Shown here: positions 35,047 to 44,692 of the stretch, in pieces
Numbering within the stretch: position 1 is the stretch's first letter
How the letters are laid out: the number at the start of each line of letters is the position of its first letter
Assembly: GCA_019752015.1 (NCBI GenBank)
Contig: JAIEMQ010000005.1
Location: 1 to 64,000, forward strand
Source of the DNA: Cyanobacteriota bacterium
GTDB lineage: Bacteria; Acidobacteriota; Vicinamibacteria; Vicinamibacterales; UBA2999
DNA: 64,000 bases
Reading direction: 5' to 3'
Translations under genes and position numbers: made by a program
Notes under the pieces: model-generated
What the model saw: the letters and a program-made list of their open reading frames with translations, nothing else
What the model was told of the DNA's origin: nothing
Databases searched by the model: none

Positions 35047-37702
35047 CCGGCGCGAAGTCGACCGACTGGTCGATGGCGGCGATCGCGCTCGCCGCCATCT
35101 GGTCCTGTCCGGCCGGCCCTTCCGTTTCCAGGCACGACTGGCAATCCGGATCGGCGCCGTCAATCAAGCCGTCGCCGTCGTCATCGACGCCGTTGCCGCA
35201 GTTCTCCACCGCGCGGAAGCTGCCGCCTTCGATGAACACCCATGAGTCGTAGCCCGAGTCGCCCGCGTCCGCGATGGCGAGCTTCATGGTGTGCAGCTGG
35301 CCGGGCGTCACGGTCGCGGTCAGCGTCAGCACCACCGTCAATCCATCGGCCTCGATGTTGATGGTCGCAGCAGGATCGTTCGGATCGTTGTTGCGATAGA
35401 GGTGCGTGTTTCGCGCGGTGATCGTACCGAACGGATTGCCGCCGTTGATCGAATTGATCGTCACCGGTTCCTCGGTATTCGGCACGAGCGCGAAGTTACG
35501 CTTGACGCCGTTTGGATCCGTGATGAAGAAGCCGAACGCGTCGTTGTACTGGCTCGCGACGAATTCGTTGTATTCCTCGGATCCGAACACGTAGCGGAAG
35601 CTGACCGTGTCGCCCGATGGCACGAAATCAAATTCCAGCACCGTGGCGTCGTGCGTGACGACGCTGGCGTTGGTGCCGGTCGAACGCGCCAGCGCGGTCA
35701 GATCGTCGTCGCCGTCCGTGGCTTCGCCGACGCGGAGATCGACGCTGGTATTGTCGGAATCGTTCGGTCCCTTCGCAAGATGAACCGACCCGGAGCTCAG
35801 CATGATGCCCGTGTCGATGCCGAGGATGCCGGCCGCGCCTTCGAACACGCCGGCGCCGATATAGCTGCCTTCGATGACGCTCTGGCCGTTCAAGCGGATG
35901 TTCGACACCGACACACCCTGGCCGAGCAGCGAGGTCACGACGTTTTCGATGGTGAGGCCTTCACCGATCGAGGCCGTGCTCAGCTGGGTCGCGAGCGGCA
36001 GCCGCACGGTGACGCAGACCGTCAGCGTGTCTGACGATCCCAGCGAATCCTGCGCCCGCACGGTGAAGGTGAACGCGCCGGTTGCCGTCGGCGTCCCCGA
36101 AAGCGCGCCCAGCTCTGGATTGAACGACAGCCCTGTCGGAAGCGAGCCGCCAAGCAGGCTCCACGTGTAAGGCGCGGTTCCGCCGCCCGCCAGGAACGTC
36201 AACGCATACGGCACGCCCGACTGCGCGGTGCGCTCGCCAATCGACGGCATCGCGATGTCAACGGGCGTGCGCACCTCGGTGGATTCCGCCGCCGTGTTGT
36301 TGCTGATCGGATCCGCCTCGATCGCCGCCACGCTGGCGGTGTTTTCGATCGTGCCCGGATCGCGCGGGCTCACGACGATCGTGACTTGCGCCGCGTTCAA
36401 CGGCCCGAGCAATCCCAGCGCGCACGACACCACACCCGTCTCCGACCACTGGCATCCCTCTGATGCAGAGACGAAGTTGACCGACGACGGCAGGGTATCG
36501 GTCACCGTCACGTTGGTCGCCGTGGACGGTCCGGCATTGGCAACGGTGATCGTGTAGGTCAGCGGCGCATTGGTATCCACCGGATCGGGCGAGTCCGACA
36601 ACCCGAGCGATAGATCGGCCATCGCCACCACTGCGATGCTCAACGAACGTGTTGCGCTATGCGGCGGCACGTTGACGTCCTGCACGCGCACCACGAAGTT
36701 GTAGGTGCCGCGCGCGAGCGGGCTGATCGTTCCGCTGATGCCGCCGGTCGCCACATTCAGCGTCAGACCGGGCGGCAGTGAGCCGTCGGCCACGCTCCAG
36801 GTGCGCGCCACACCGACGCCGCCCGTCGATTGCACGGTCTCGATATACGGCAAGCCCGCGGTGCCGGCGCTCAGCGCGGTGGTGACGATCGCCAGAGGAC
36901 CACTGATCGTGAACGGCAACGACGTCGCGGTGGCGATCGATCCATTCGCCAGCGCCGACGCGACCAGTGTGTAACCCTCGCCCGGTGCGCTGATCGTGAG
37001 CGCGGGGAACGTCGCGATGCCCGTGACATCCGAGATCGCTGCGTTACCCGCAATCGTCGCCGCACCCGGATTGCTGCCGAGTGCCAGCGTCACCGTCGCG
37101 TTCGCTACCGGCGTGCCGGTGAGGTTGTCGCGTACTTGCACTGACAGCGGCGGCGACAGCGGCTCACCGCTGGTTCCCAGCGCCGGCATGTGCAGGAAGA
37201 ACAGGTTCGCGCCGGTCGGCGTGACGAGCGGCGGATCGGTCTTGCCGGCCGCCTTGTCATCGGTGCCGACGCCTTGCGAAGACACCGTCGGCGTAATGCT
37301 GGCGGTCGGCGCGAACGCGGGATCGATGCTGATGGTGCTGCCGTCGGGCTTGGTGATGATCAGGTTGTTCGACAGGTCATCGTCGATGACGCGGAGCGTG
37401 ATGCGCCCCTCTTCGCCAGGCGCGAGCCACATCGTGGGGTTCTTCTCAGACGGATCGTTTTGATCGAACGGGCCGCCGCCGGACGGCTGGATGAAGGCCG
37501 GGTTGAGGATGCTGCTGATCAGGACGTTGCGGGTCTGGAAACCAAGCTGGCAGCCGTTCGGCACGGTGACCGGCGTGCGGTAGGTCTTGTACAGGATCAG
37601 CTGCGTCTTGATGCCCGCCGGGATGGTCTGCTGCGCGAGGAACACGTTGACGTTGAACGCGGCGGTGGTATTGCCGGTGTTGCCGACCTGCCAGGTCACG
37701 TC

Positions 37703-38062
37703 CGCGATCGCGCCGTTCTCGACATCGGGATTCTCGACGTCCGGATTTTCGACATCAGGATTTTCAACGTCGGGGTTCTCGACGTCCGGATTCGTGATGG
37801 TGAGATTCTCGATGTCGGGATTCGCGACGCGCACGTTCTCGACATCCGGGTTCTCGACATCCGGGTTCTCGACATCGGGGTTCTCCACGTCCGGATTGGC
37901 GATGCGCGCGCTCAGGACGCCTGGGTTCTCGACATCCGGGTTCTCGACGTCCGGATTCTCGACGTCGGGGTTGTAGACCTCGGCGTTCTCGACATCCGGA
38001 TTGGCCGGATTGGTGTTCTCCGTATCCGGATTCTCGACATCCGGATTCTCGACGTCGGGATT
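37703..38062 (-). repeat. 15-nt coding minisatellite encoding NPDVE pentapeptides
   Basis: Exactly 360 bases, equal to 24 units of 15 nt without any break in register. Fifteen units encode NPDVE exactly; the others are variants (NPDTE, NPDIE, NPGVL, NAEVY, SARIA, NVRVA, NLTIT, NTNPA, NPANP-type, NGAIA) that mostly keep the hydrophobic fourth position. Confidence 0.95.
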
Positions 38063-40426
38063 CAGCACCACGGTGCCGCCCAGGTTCAACGACGGCGTGC
38101 CCGGCGAAGCGATTTCGATCACGTCGACGATGATGTTCGCGTCGGCGTTGGTGGACGTCGCGTAGACGGTTCGTGACGCGGTCGAGCGCGGTGGAATCGC
38201 CATGTCGAGCCCGACCACCGGCACGCCGCCAAACTGCTCGAACGAGGCGCGCCCGCCCGGCGGCTGGCTGCGGATCGTCATGCGGAAACGACGGAGCTCG
38301 GCCGTCGAGTTCTGCGCGAAGACGACGAAGCCGCGCTGCAGCGCCGTCGACAACGGCTTCGCGTTGCCCGGCGACCCGACCAGCAGCCCCTGCGTGATAC
38401 GCGACGAGTAGACGTTCTGGTTGCGTGAGCCGGCGTTGCCGTCTTCGCATTGCGGCACGGTGACCGATGGATCGAACAAGCTCGGGCGGCCCGGCGGTGT
38501 GGAGCTCATTCGCGCCGGCGTGTACTGGGTCCAGTCGCCGTTCTTCGGCGGCCTGACGTCGCGATTGTCGGTCCAGGCCGCGTGGAACACCGGCTTGAAG
38601 GCCGTGTCGGCGGCCGTGTTGTACCCCCACTTGCCGTTGCCGATCGGCACAAACGCGGGCGCCGCCGCGACGTCGATGTAATCGCCCATGAACGGCGTGG
38701 TGCCCTGGCGGAACATCGGCAGGTTCGGCGGATTCACCTGCAGCGCCTGCGCGAGACCGGTCTTCGGATTGAGTCCCATCAGGTAGTCCGACACTTTCAC
38801 CGACGGCGCGAAATGCGGATCATCTCCGGGTGATGCCATGGCGGCGCGAATGTCGATCGTCTGGCGCAGGCCGCTGATGGTGTTTTGATCGCTGACGAAC
38901 TTCGCGTGCGTACCGGCGCGGGTTTCGCGCAGGTCGTAGTAGACGAGCATCAGCTTGCCGCCGGCGAACGCCAGCGTCGGCATCAGCTGGTGACCGAGCT
39001 GGGCGTTATTGTCCGCGGCGCGCGGCTGCGTAAAGGTGCGGCCATCGCGAGTGGTCGCAATCAGGATGCGCGCGCCTTCACTGGCGGAGGTATCGGTGGG
39101 GAACCCGCGCTGGGTCCACGCCACGTAGACGCGGCCCGTGCCATCCGCCGTCATCGTCGGGTAGGCGTTGGTGCGGAACGTGAAGCTCGTGCTGCCTTGA
39201 TCGAACTCCGAGACGTCTCCAGCCTCCGCAGCCCTGGGCGCGTATTTCTCTCGCTCTCTTTCCTGCTTGTCTTTCCGGCGGTGCTCGAACAACTCTTCCA
39301 GCTCGTGCAGCGTCCGCCGCACCTTCGGTTTCGGAAAGTCATGGACCTTGGACGGCGGATCGAACTTTTTCCCGCCGAAGGGCAGCCGCGCCACCATGAT
39401 CGCGTCGTTGTCCGGCGGATTCGGGTTCTGCGCGGTGGTGAACGGCGAGAAGCGCCGCCAGGCGACAAACACCGCGCCGGTGCGCGGATCGATCGTGATG
39501 TTCGTTCCCTGGTTGATGCCGTCTTCCGGGCGGCTGACCTTCAACGGCGTCGACCACGTCTGGCCGCAATCCATCGAGCGCGTCAGGTAGATTTCCGACT
39601 TGAGCCCGGTGCCTTCGCCGGTGATCGAGCTGAAGGACACGTAGACCGCGCCGGCAGGAATACGTTGAACCTCGTTGGGTGTTGACACGTGAGGCTTCTT
39701 ACGCCGCCACCATCGGCTCTTGTGCACGGGCTGGTGGGTCGAGAGCACGTTGTCTGCCGACACGTAACAGGTGACCGCATCGCCGCGCGGGATGTCGACG
39801 GTCATCCACGGCTTGTCCAGGAACCGCGCGCCGGTGGAGGCGGCGACGATGGTCGTGCCGAGGTAGGCGATCGGATCGCCGTTTTCCTTGTTGTTGTTGT
39901 CGATGAAGCGCGCGAGGAAAATTGCGCTCTTGCCGTTCTCGCCGCGATTGAAGGCGAGACCCGAGTAATAAAACAGTCCATGCGTGCCGGCGCGGACGAC
40001 CGGATCGGCGCCGGCCTGGTAGCCCTTGAGCGGCGACGCGAGGCCGGCCACCGACTGATCCTGCGGGTACCCTGGCAGCAAACCGCTCTTCCACCGTTGC
40101 CCGCCATCGGTTGACTTGAACAACCCGAGCCAGGCATCCCCGGTTTCTTCCTCGCCGTCATCTGGAAACGGAATGTCGACCGTGCGATAGTCGTTCGATC
40201 CCGCCATGAGGTGCAGCGGATTGCGAGTCGACGCCGCCAGCGACGGCTCGTTCTGACGCTGCAAGTGCGGATCGCCGTCGGGGTATGTCGTCCCCGACAC
40301 CATGTTGACGTTGCGTCCGGGCTGCTGCGCCGACATCGTAGTGAGCGCAAGGGCCAACGCAACGGCAATTCCGGACAAAAGACGAACCAACGCACTACGC
40401 GGCGCGGGGGGCACGTACCGGCGCAT

Positions 40427-40806
40427 GACGCCTCCAAAGTGGCGAACTCAAATTGCGGTTACCCAGGACTTCCAGGCGGAATTACAAGGACAACCGAGTG
40501 ATTACAAGGGTGTTGCAGTGTAAGCCAGCCCGGGGTTTTGCACAATCACCCAAAAACGTGATCAGGAACTGTGCAGATGTGATCGCTGTTTCAGCTTTTT
40601 CCTGGGCCACCGAACGTTTTTGCGGTGATTGATGCGACCTTTCATCGAACACCAGCCTTTCCAACTGGTACTCGTCGGTCGGTGTTACGTGGCCGGCGGG
40701 TGAGTTATTCGAAGTAGACGTGGCGTGTCGTCCCAATGTTTCGAAGACTCAAAATCTCTATTTTCAGGCCCAAAATGGACGAACGAGCCCGTGTATCATG
40801 TGACCG
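40427..40806. other. Divergent intergenic region, 380 bases
   Basis: It separates the divergent 1814-aa gene and the phytase-like gene. The base composition is lower in GC than the flanking genes, as expected of promoter DNA. The short frames in it are Ser/Arg-rich and unsupported. I see no convincing operator, RNA or terminator. Confidence 0.4.
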
Positions 40807-41904
40807 TTGTTTCGAGACTCCCTCATCGTCCTGGCTACGGTCGCGCAGATTGGCTGCGGACCGAAAACGCCGCCTGCATTTTTCACGAATCCATTTCCGC
40901 TGCTGACCTGGCTCGGGGAATTCACGCGTCCGGCAGGCACGGTGTATCCGCAGCTCGCCGACAGCTCCAAATACGGAAGCCTTTCCGGCCTTTCGCCCGA
41001 TCCGCAAACCAGACAGTGGATCGGCGTCGTCGACGATCGCGAGCGCTCACGTGTGGTGTGGCTGACGATCAATTTCGGCACGTCGGGTCTTGAAGTCGCG
41101 CCCGTGCGCATGCAGGAGCTTGCCGCGGGCCCGGGCGTTGACGCGGCGCGAGTCACGCAGGCCGATCTCGAAGCGATCGTCGCGCTTCCCGACGGCCGGT
41201 TCGTGATGGCCGAGGAGGGACACCTGACCGACGCCGGCGCGTGGCAACCCGCGCTGCTGGTGGCGAAGAACGACGGCGTCGTGACGGACGTGATCGACTT
41301 TCCGAAAGAGTTTCAGATCACGGGCGACGGGAAGAGGGGGCTGCGCGACAACCAGGGCTTCGAAGGGCTCGCGATCACGCCGGGCGGGCATCTGATTGCC
41401 GGTCTCGAGCAGCCGCTGATCGAGGACGGCACCGTGACGTTCGATCGCGGCGGGACCGGCCGGCTGGTGGAGTTTGCGCCGTCAGGATCGACGTTCCGCG
41501 TCGCGCGCCAGTGGCGATATCAGATCTCGCCGACGCCGATCGTCGAGACCTTCGACGCGACGTGCAGCGACGGTGAGAACGGCCTCGTGGAATTACTCGC
41601 GCTGAGCGAGACGCATTTGATCTCGATGGAGCGGTCGTGCCTGATGACGAAGGACAAGCAGTTCACCGCGAACACGGTGCAGCTGTTTGCCGTCGAGCTC
41701 GTGGCCGGCGACGCGCGCAAGCGGCTACTGCTCAACTTCGACGACATCACGTTCCGGTTGTCGTCGGCGTTATCGCGGCTGGAGAATTTCGAGGCGCTGT
41801 CGTTCGGCCCGATCGTCAACGGCATGCCGACGCTGTTGATCGGATCGGATGACAACTTCAGGACCACGCAGAAGACGTCGTTCCTGTTGTTTGGGATGAA
41901 GTAA
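40807..41904 (+). CDS. Esterase-like activity of phytase family protein
   Basis: A 365-aa secreted protein. The short N-terminal helix MFRDSLIVLATVAQIGCG ends in a lipobox-like IGCG, suggesting a lipoprotein. The body has the phytase-like beta-propeller features YGSLSGLSPDP, DLEAIVALPDGRFVMAEEG, DNQGFEGLAITPGG and LENFEALSFGP, matching the family named for esterase-like activity of phytase. The start is a TTG at 40807, because ATG codons in frame occur only inside the propeller. The enzyme activity is not proven for most members. It converges on the response regulator gene across a repeat hairpin that begins two bases after its stop. Confidence 0.8.
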   Translation: MFRDSLIVLATVAQIGCGPKTPPAFFTNPFPLLTWLGEFTRPAGTVYPQLADSSKYGSLSGLSPDPQTRQWIGVVDDRERSRVVWLTINFGTSGLEVAPVRMQELAAGPGVDAARVTQADLEAIVALPDGRFVMAEEGHLTDAGAWQPALLVAKNDGVVTDVIDFPKEFQITGDGKRGLRDNQGFEGLAITPGGHLIAGLEQPLIEDGTVTFDRGGTGRLVEFAPSGSTFRVARQWRYQISPTPIVETFDATCSDGENGLVELLALSETHLISMERSCLMTKDKQFTANTVQLFAVELVAGDARKRLLLNFDDITFRLSSALSRLENFEALSFGPIVNGMPTLLIGSDDNFRTTQKTSFLLFGMK

Positions 41905-41906
41905 GG

Positions 41907-41976
41907 GAATCTGTTGATCTTGTGAGCTCGTGATCTCTTGATCAAAAGATCAACAGATCAAAAGCTCAACAGATTC
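41907..41976. terminator. GATCAACA-repeat hairpin between convergent genes
   Basis: Two arms of about 35 nt (41907-41943 and 41940-41976), each made of 9-10 nt words such as GATCAACA and GATCTCTT, pair around a central TTGATCAA. The right arm reaches into the stop codon of the response regulator gene. It probably stops transcription from both sides. Confidence 0.8.
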
Positions 41977-42667
41977 AGGTGACAAACTTATACCCCACAC
42001 CCCTTACGGTCACGAGGTGTTTGGGCTTCGTTGGATCTTCTTCCAGGTATCGCCGCAATCTCACGATGAAATTATCGATCGCGCGCGTGTCGGTGTCCTC
42101 GTGTAAGTCCCACACGTCCTCGAGGATCGACTTGCGCGAGACGGCCTTGCCGGCGTTCTTCACCAGGTACTGCAGCAGATCGCACTCCATCTGCGTCAGC
42201 TGATATTTCTTCTCGCCGACGTGCAGCTCGAGTGCTTCGAGATCGAGCTTCTTTCCCGCGAACGAGACGGTGTCGTGCTCGTGCTCCTGCGCGAGCCATT
42301 CCTTGCGGCGCAGCAGTCCGCGCAGGCGCGCGAGCAGGATCTGCAGCTCGAACGGCTTCGGCAGGTAGTCATCCGCGCCGGCTTCGAATCCCTGCAGCAC
42401 GTCTTCGGGGCGGCTTCGCGCCGTCAGCATCAGCACCGGCACGTAGTGGCCTTCGGTGCGCAGCTGCTTCACCACCGAGAAGCCATCCTTTCCCGGGAGC
42501 ATCACGTCGAGGACCACGGCGTCGTAGCGGGCGCGATCCGCGAGCAGGCGATCGAGCGCCTGCTTGCCGTCGCCATCCACGTCAACGTCGTGGCCTTCGG
42601 CTTCGAGGTTGAAGCGAAGGCCGTCGGCGAGGTGCGTCTCGTCTTCGACGATCAGGATTCGACTCAT
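41975..42667 (-). CDS. OmpR/PhoB-family response regulator
   Basis: A 230-aa two-domain regulator. The receiver domain (1-120) has acidic pair E8/D9 (IVEDE), phospho-acceptor D54 (VVLDVMLPGKDG), T/S in LMLTARS and K in LPKPFE. The winged-helix domain (about 135-230) ends with KHLVTVRGVGYKFVT, the typical OmpR wing. The ATG at 42667 overlaps the stop of the kinase gene (ATGA). Targets unknown. The stop TGA is embedded in the repeat hairpin downstream. Confidence 0.95.
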   Translation of the reverse strand: MSRILIVEDETHLADGLRFNLEAEGHDVDVDGDGKQALDRLLADRARYDAVVLDVMLPGKDGFSVVKQLRTEGHYVPVLMLTARSRPEDVLQGFEAGADDYLPKPFELQILLARLRGLLRRKEWLAQEHEHDTVSFAGKKLDLEALELHVGEKKYQLTQMECDLLQYLVKNAGKAVSRKSILEDVWDLHEDTDTRAIDNFIVRLRRYLEEDPTKPKHLVTVRGVGYKFVT

Positions 42668-43560
42668 CTGACGACTCTCGGCAGTTCGAGCGTGAATGTG
42701 GCGCCCTTGTTCTCGCCCGTGCTCTCGGCGAAGACGCGCCCGTTGTGACGCTTGGCGATCGATCGCACGATGTAGAGGCCGAGGCCGGTGCCCTTGACCT
42801 TCGAGCCGCGCGGCTGAAAGCGGTAGAAGCGATTGAAAATGCGTCCCAGCTGCGCCTTGGGAATGCCGATGCCGGCGTCCTTGACGCGCACCCACACGGT
42901 GTCGGGCGTGGGGCCCGCGGCCTGCACGGTGATCTGCGGCGTGCCGTTCGAATACTTGACGGCGTTATCGAGCAGGTTGCTCACCGCCGTGCGCAGATCG
43001 TCCACGTCGCCGTTGACGACGAGCGGCGTGTTGAGATCGCTCTCCACGATCGTGATCGCATCCTCGGCGAGGTGATGCCGCGTGCGCGCGGTATCAACGC
43101 ATTCCTGGACCAGCCAGCCAAGATCGACGGGGCCGCGTTGTTCGAGCTTGCGCTTCTGCCGCGCCACGCCGGCTCGCAACACCTGTTCGACCGTGTGCTG
43201 CAGACGATCGGCGTCCTGCAGCATGATTCGATAAAACTCTTTCCGCTGCGCGTCGCCGACTTCGCGCGATTGCAGCGTTTCGAGATACAGGCGGATCGAC
43301 GCGATCGGCGTCTTGAGCTCGTGTGTAACTGAATTGAGGAAGCTGTCCTGCTGCTCGGTGATGCCCATCTCACGCACCAGGAACACCGTGTAGACGATCA
43401 GGCCGGCGATGATCAGCGAGAAAGTGGTGACGCCGAAAATGAGCGGCGCGACGCGCCGCCCATTGGCGAAAATCCAGCCGATGTTGAGAGTAACAGCGGC
43501 GGCGACGAGGACAATGCAGAGGACGACGAAGACGATCGAGGCGGTCTGCCTTCTGGTCAT
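42664..43560 (-). CDS. Sensor histidine kinase
   Basis: A 298-aa membrane kinase paired with the downstream regulator. Two helices (about 9-30 and 41-63) flank a very short loop, so it has almost no periplasmic sensor. H80 in SVTHELKTPIAS is the phospho-acceptor. The ATPase domain has the N box LLDNAVKYS, G1 DAGIGIP, F box FNRFYR and G2 KGTGLGLYIV. The lack of an external sensor suggests it reads the membrane or a partner protein. It is coupled by a 4-base overlap to the regulator. Confidence 0.95.
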   Translation of the reverse strand: MTRRQTASIVFVVLCIVLVAAAVTLNIGWIFANGRRVAPLIFGVTTFSLIIAGLIVYTVFLVREMGITEQQDSFLNSVTHELKTPIASIRLYLETLQSREVGDAQRKEFYRIMLQDADRLQHTVEQVLRAGVARQKRKLEQRGPVDLGWLVQECVDTARTRHHLAEDAITIVESDLNTPLVVNGDVDDLRTAVSNLLDNAVKYSNGTPQITVQAAGPTPDTVWVRVKDAGIGIPKAQLGRIFNRFYRFQPRGSKVKGTGLGLYIVRSIAKRHNGRVFAESTGENKGATFTLELPRVVR

Positions 43561-43562
43561 TG

Positions 43563-43636
43563 TCGGGAACCGGGATCCGGGAACGGGGATCCGGAAGGGC
43601 TCTTCCGATTCCCGGCTCCCGGCTCACGGATCCCGA
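43563..43636. repeat. CGGGATCC/CGGGAGCC repeat hairpin
   Basis: Two inverted blocks of 8-nt words (CGGGAACC, CGGGATCC on the left; CCCGGCTC on the right) fill the space between the desaturase stop and the histidine kinase start. Together they can pair over about 35 bp. Confidence 0.85.
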
Positions 43637-43638
43637 TC

Positions 43639-44502
43639 TTACGCCGCTTCCTCTTCCGGCACCGGCGTGCGGATTTTCGCGACCTTGACGTCCCACGCGA
43701 GGCCGAGGGCCTTGAGGACGCTGATGCCGATCCAGTTGAAGTCGATCTCATACCAGGCCAGGCCGTGGCGCGCCGACACCGGGTGCGCGTGATGGTTGTT
43801 GTGCCAGCCCTCGCCGAACGTCATCATCGCGACCCAGAAGCTGTTGCGTGAATCGTCGCGCGTCTGGAAGCGGCGCTTGCCCCACAGGTGCGTCGCCGAG
43901 TTGACCAGCCACGTGCAGTGCAGGCCGTAGGTGGTGCGGAAGAACGTGCCCCACAGCACGTAGGTCCAGCCGCCGAACGCCAGCAGCGCGAGGCCGACAA
44001 CCACCTGCGGAATCCAGTGCCACGTCGTGAGCGCGACGTGGAAACGATCCTTGCTGAGATCCGGCGTGTAGCGCGCGAGCACCTCGGTGTCGTGGTGCAT
44101 CGCCTTGCCGGTCATGATCCAGCCCATGTGCGCCCAGTAGGTGCCTTCGCGGGGCGTGTGCGGATCGCCGTCGTGATCGGAATGCTGGTGATGAATGCGG
44201 TGCGTGGCGACCCAGAAGATCGGTCCGCCTTCGAGTGCGAGCGTGCCGCAGAGGGTGAGGAAGTACTCCATCCACTTCGGCGTCTTGTAGCCGCGGTGCG
44301 TCAGCAGGCGGTGATAGCCCATGCCGATGCCGAGCGAGCCGGCGACCCACCAAAGCAGGACGGCCATCGCAATGGCGCCCCAATCAATGAAGAAAAATGC
44401 GGCGACGGCGCCGACGTGGAACGCGGTCATGGCAATGGCCGTGATCCAGTTGATCTGGCCGTCGGAGGCCTTTCGGCCATAGATCTCGGTAACAGGAATC
44501 AT
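43639..44502 (-). CDS. Acyl-CoA/fatty acid delta-9-type desaturase
   Basis: A 287-aa integral membrane di-iron desaturase that introduces a double bond into acyl chains using O2. The three His boxes are present: HRLLTH (64-69), HRIHHQH (101-107) and HNNHH near 238. Four helices lie at about 20-60 and 160-190. The size is standard for bacterial stearoyl-CoA desaturases. It lies upstream of the histidine kinase gene on the same strand, separated by a hairpin repeat; cold or membrane-fluidity control by that system is a guess. Confidence 0.93.
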   Translation of the reverse strand: MIPVTEIYGRKASDGQINWITAIAMTAFHVGAVAAFFFIDWGAIAMAVLLWWVAGSLGIGMGYHRLLTHRGYKTPKWMEYFLTLCGTLALEGGPIFWVATHRIHHQHSDHDGDPHTPREGTYWAHMGWIMTGKAMHHDTEVLARYTPDLSKDRFHVALTTWHWIPQVVVGLALLAFGGWTYVLWGTFFRTTYGLHCTWLVNSATHLWGKRRFQTRDDSRNSFWVAMMTFGEGWHNNHHAHPVSARHGLAWYEIDFNWIGISVLKALGLAWDVKVAKIRTPVPEEEAA

Positions 44503-44645
44503 GTCGGAAGCAACACTATCAGGCCTGAAACGACGCTTCTGTAATACTTATGTCGTCTCAGCAAGTATTATGTTTTCAACAAGTTAGCATCCATCGGAGG
44601 TCTCGCCTCGAGGCAAAGGGCATGATCGACGGGCGCCGGGTCACC

Positions 44646-44692
44646 AGATCAACAGATCAACAGATCAACAGATCAACAGATCAACAGATTCA
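44646..44692. repeat. AGATCAACAG tandem repeat at the stop of a VWA gene
   Basis: Five copies of a 9-10 nt unit AGATCAACA end in AGATTCA, whose TCA is the minus-strand TGA stop of the VWA gene. The sequence matches the right arm of the hairpin at 41907-41976. Confidence 0.9.

Noticed and set aside
37703-38062. CRISPR-like or intergenic satellite
   Set aside because: It is in frame and encodes regular pentapeptides inside a long secreted protein.
40482-40736. 84-codon minus-strand frame in the intergenic region
   Set aside because: Ser/Thr-rich, no ribosome binding site and no protein-like features; more likely promoter DNA.
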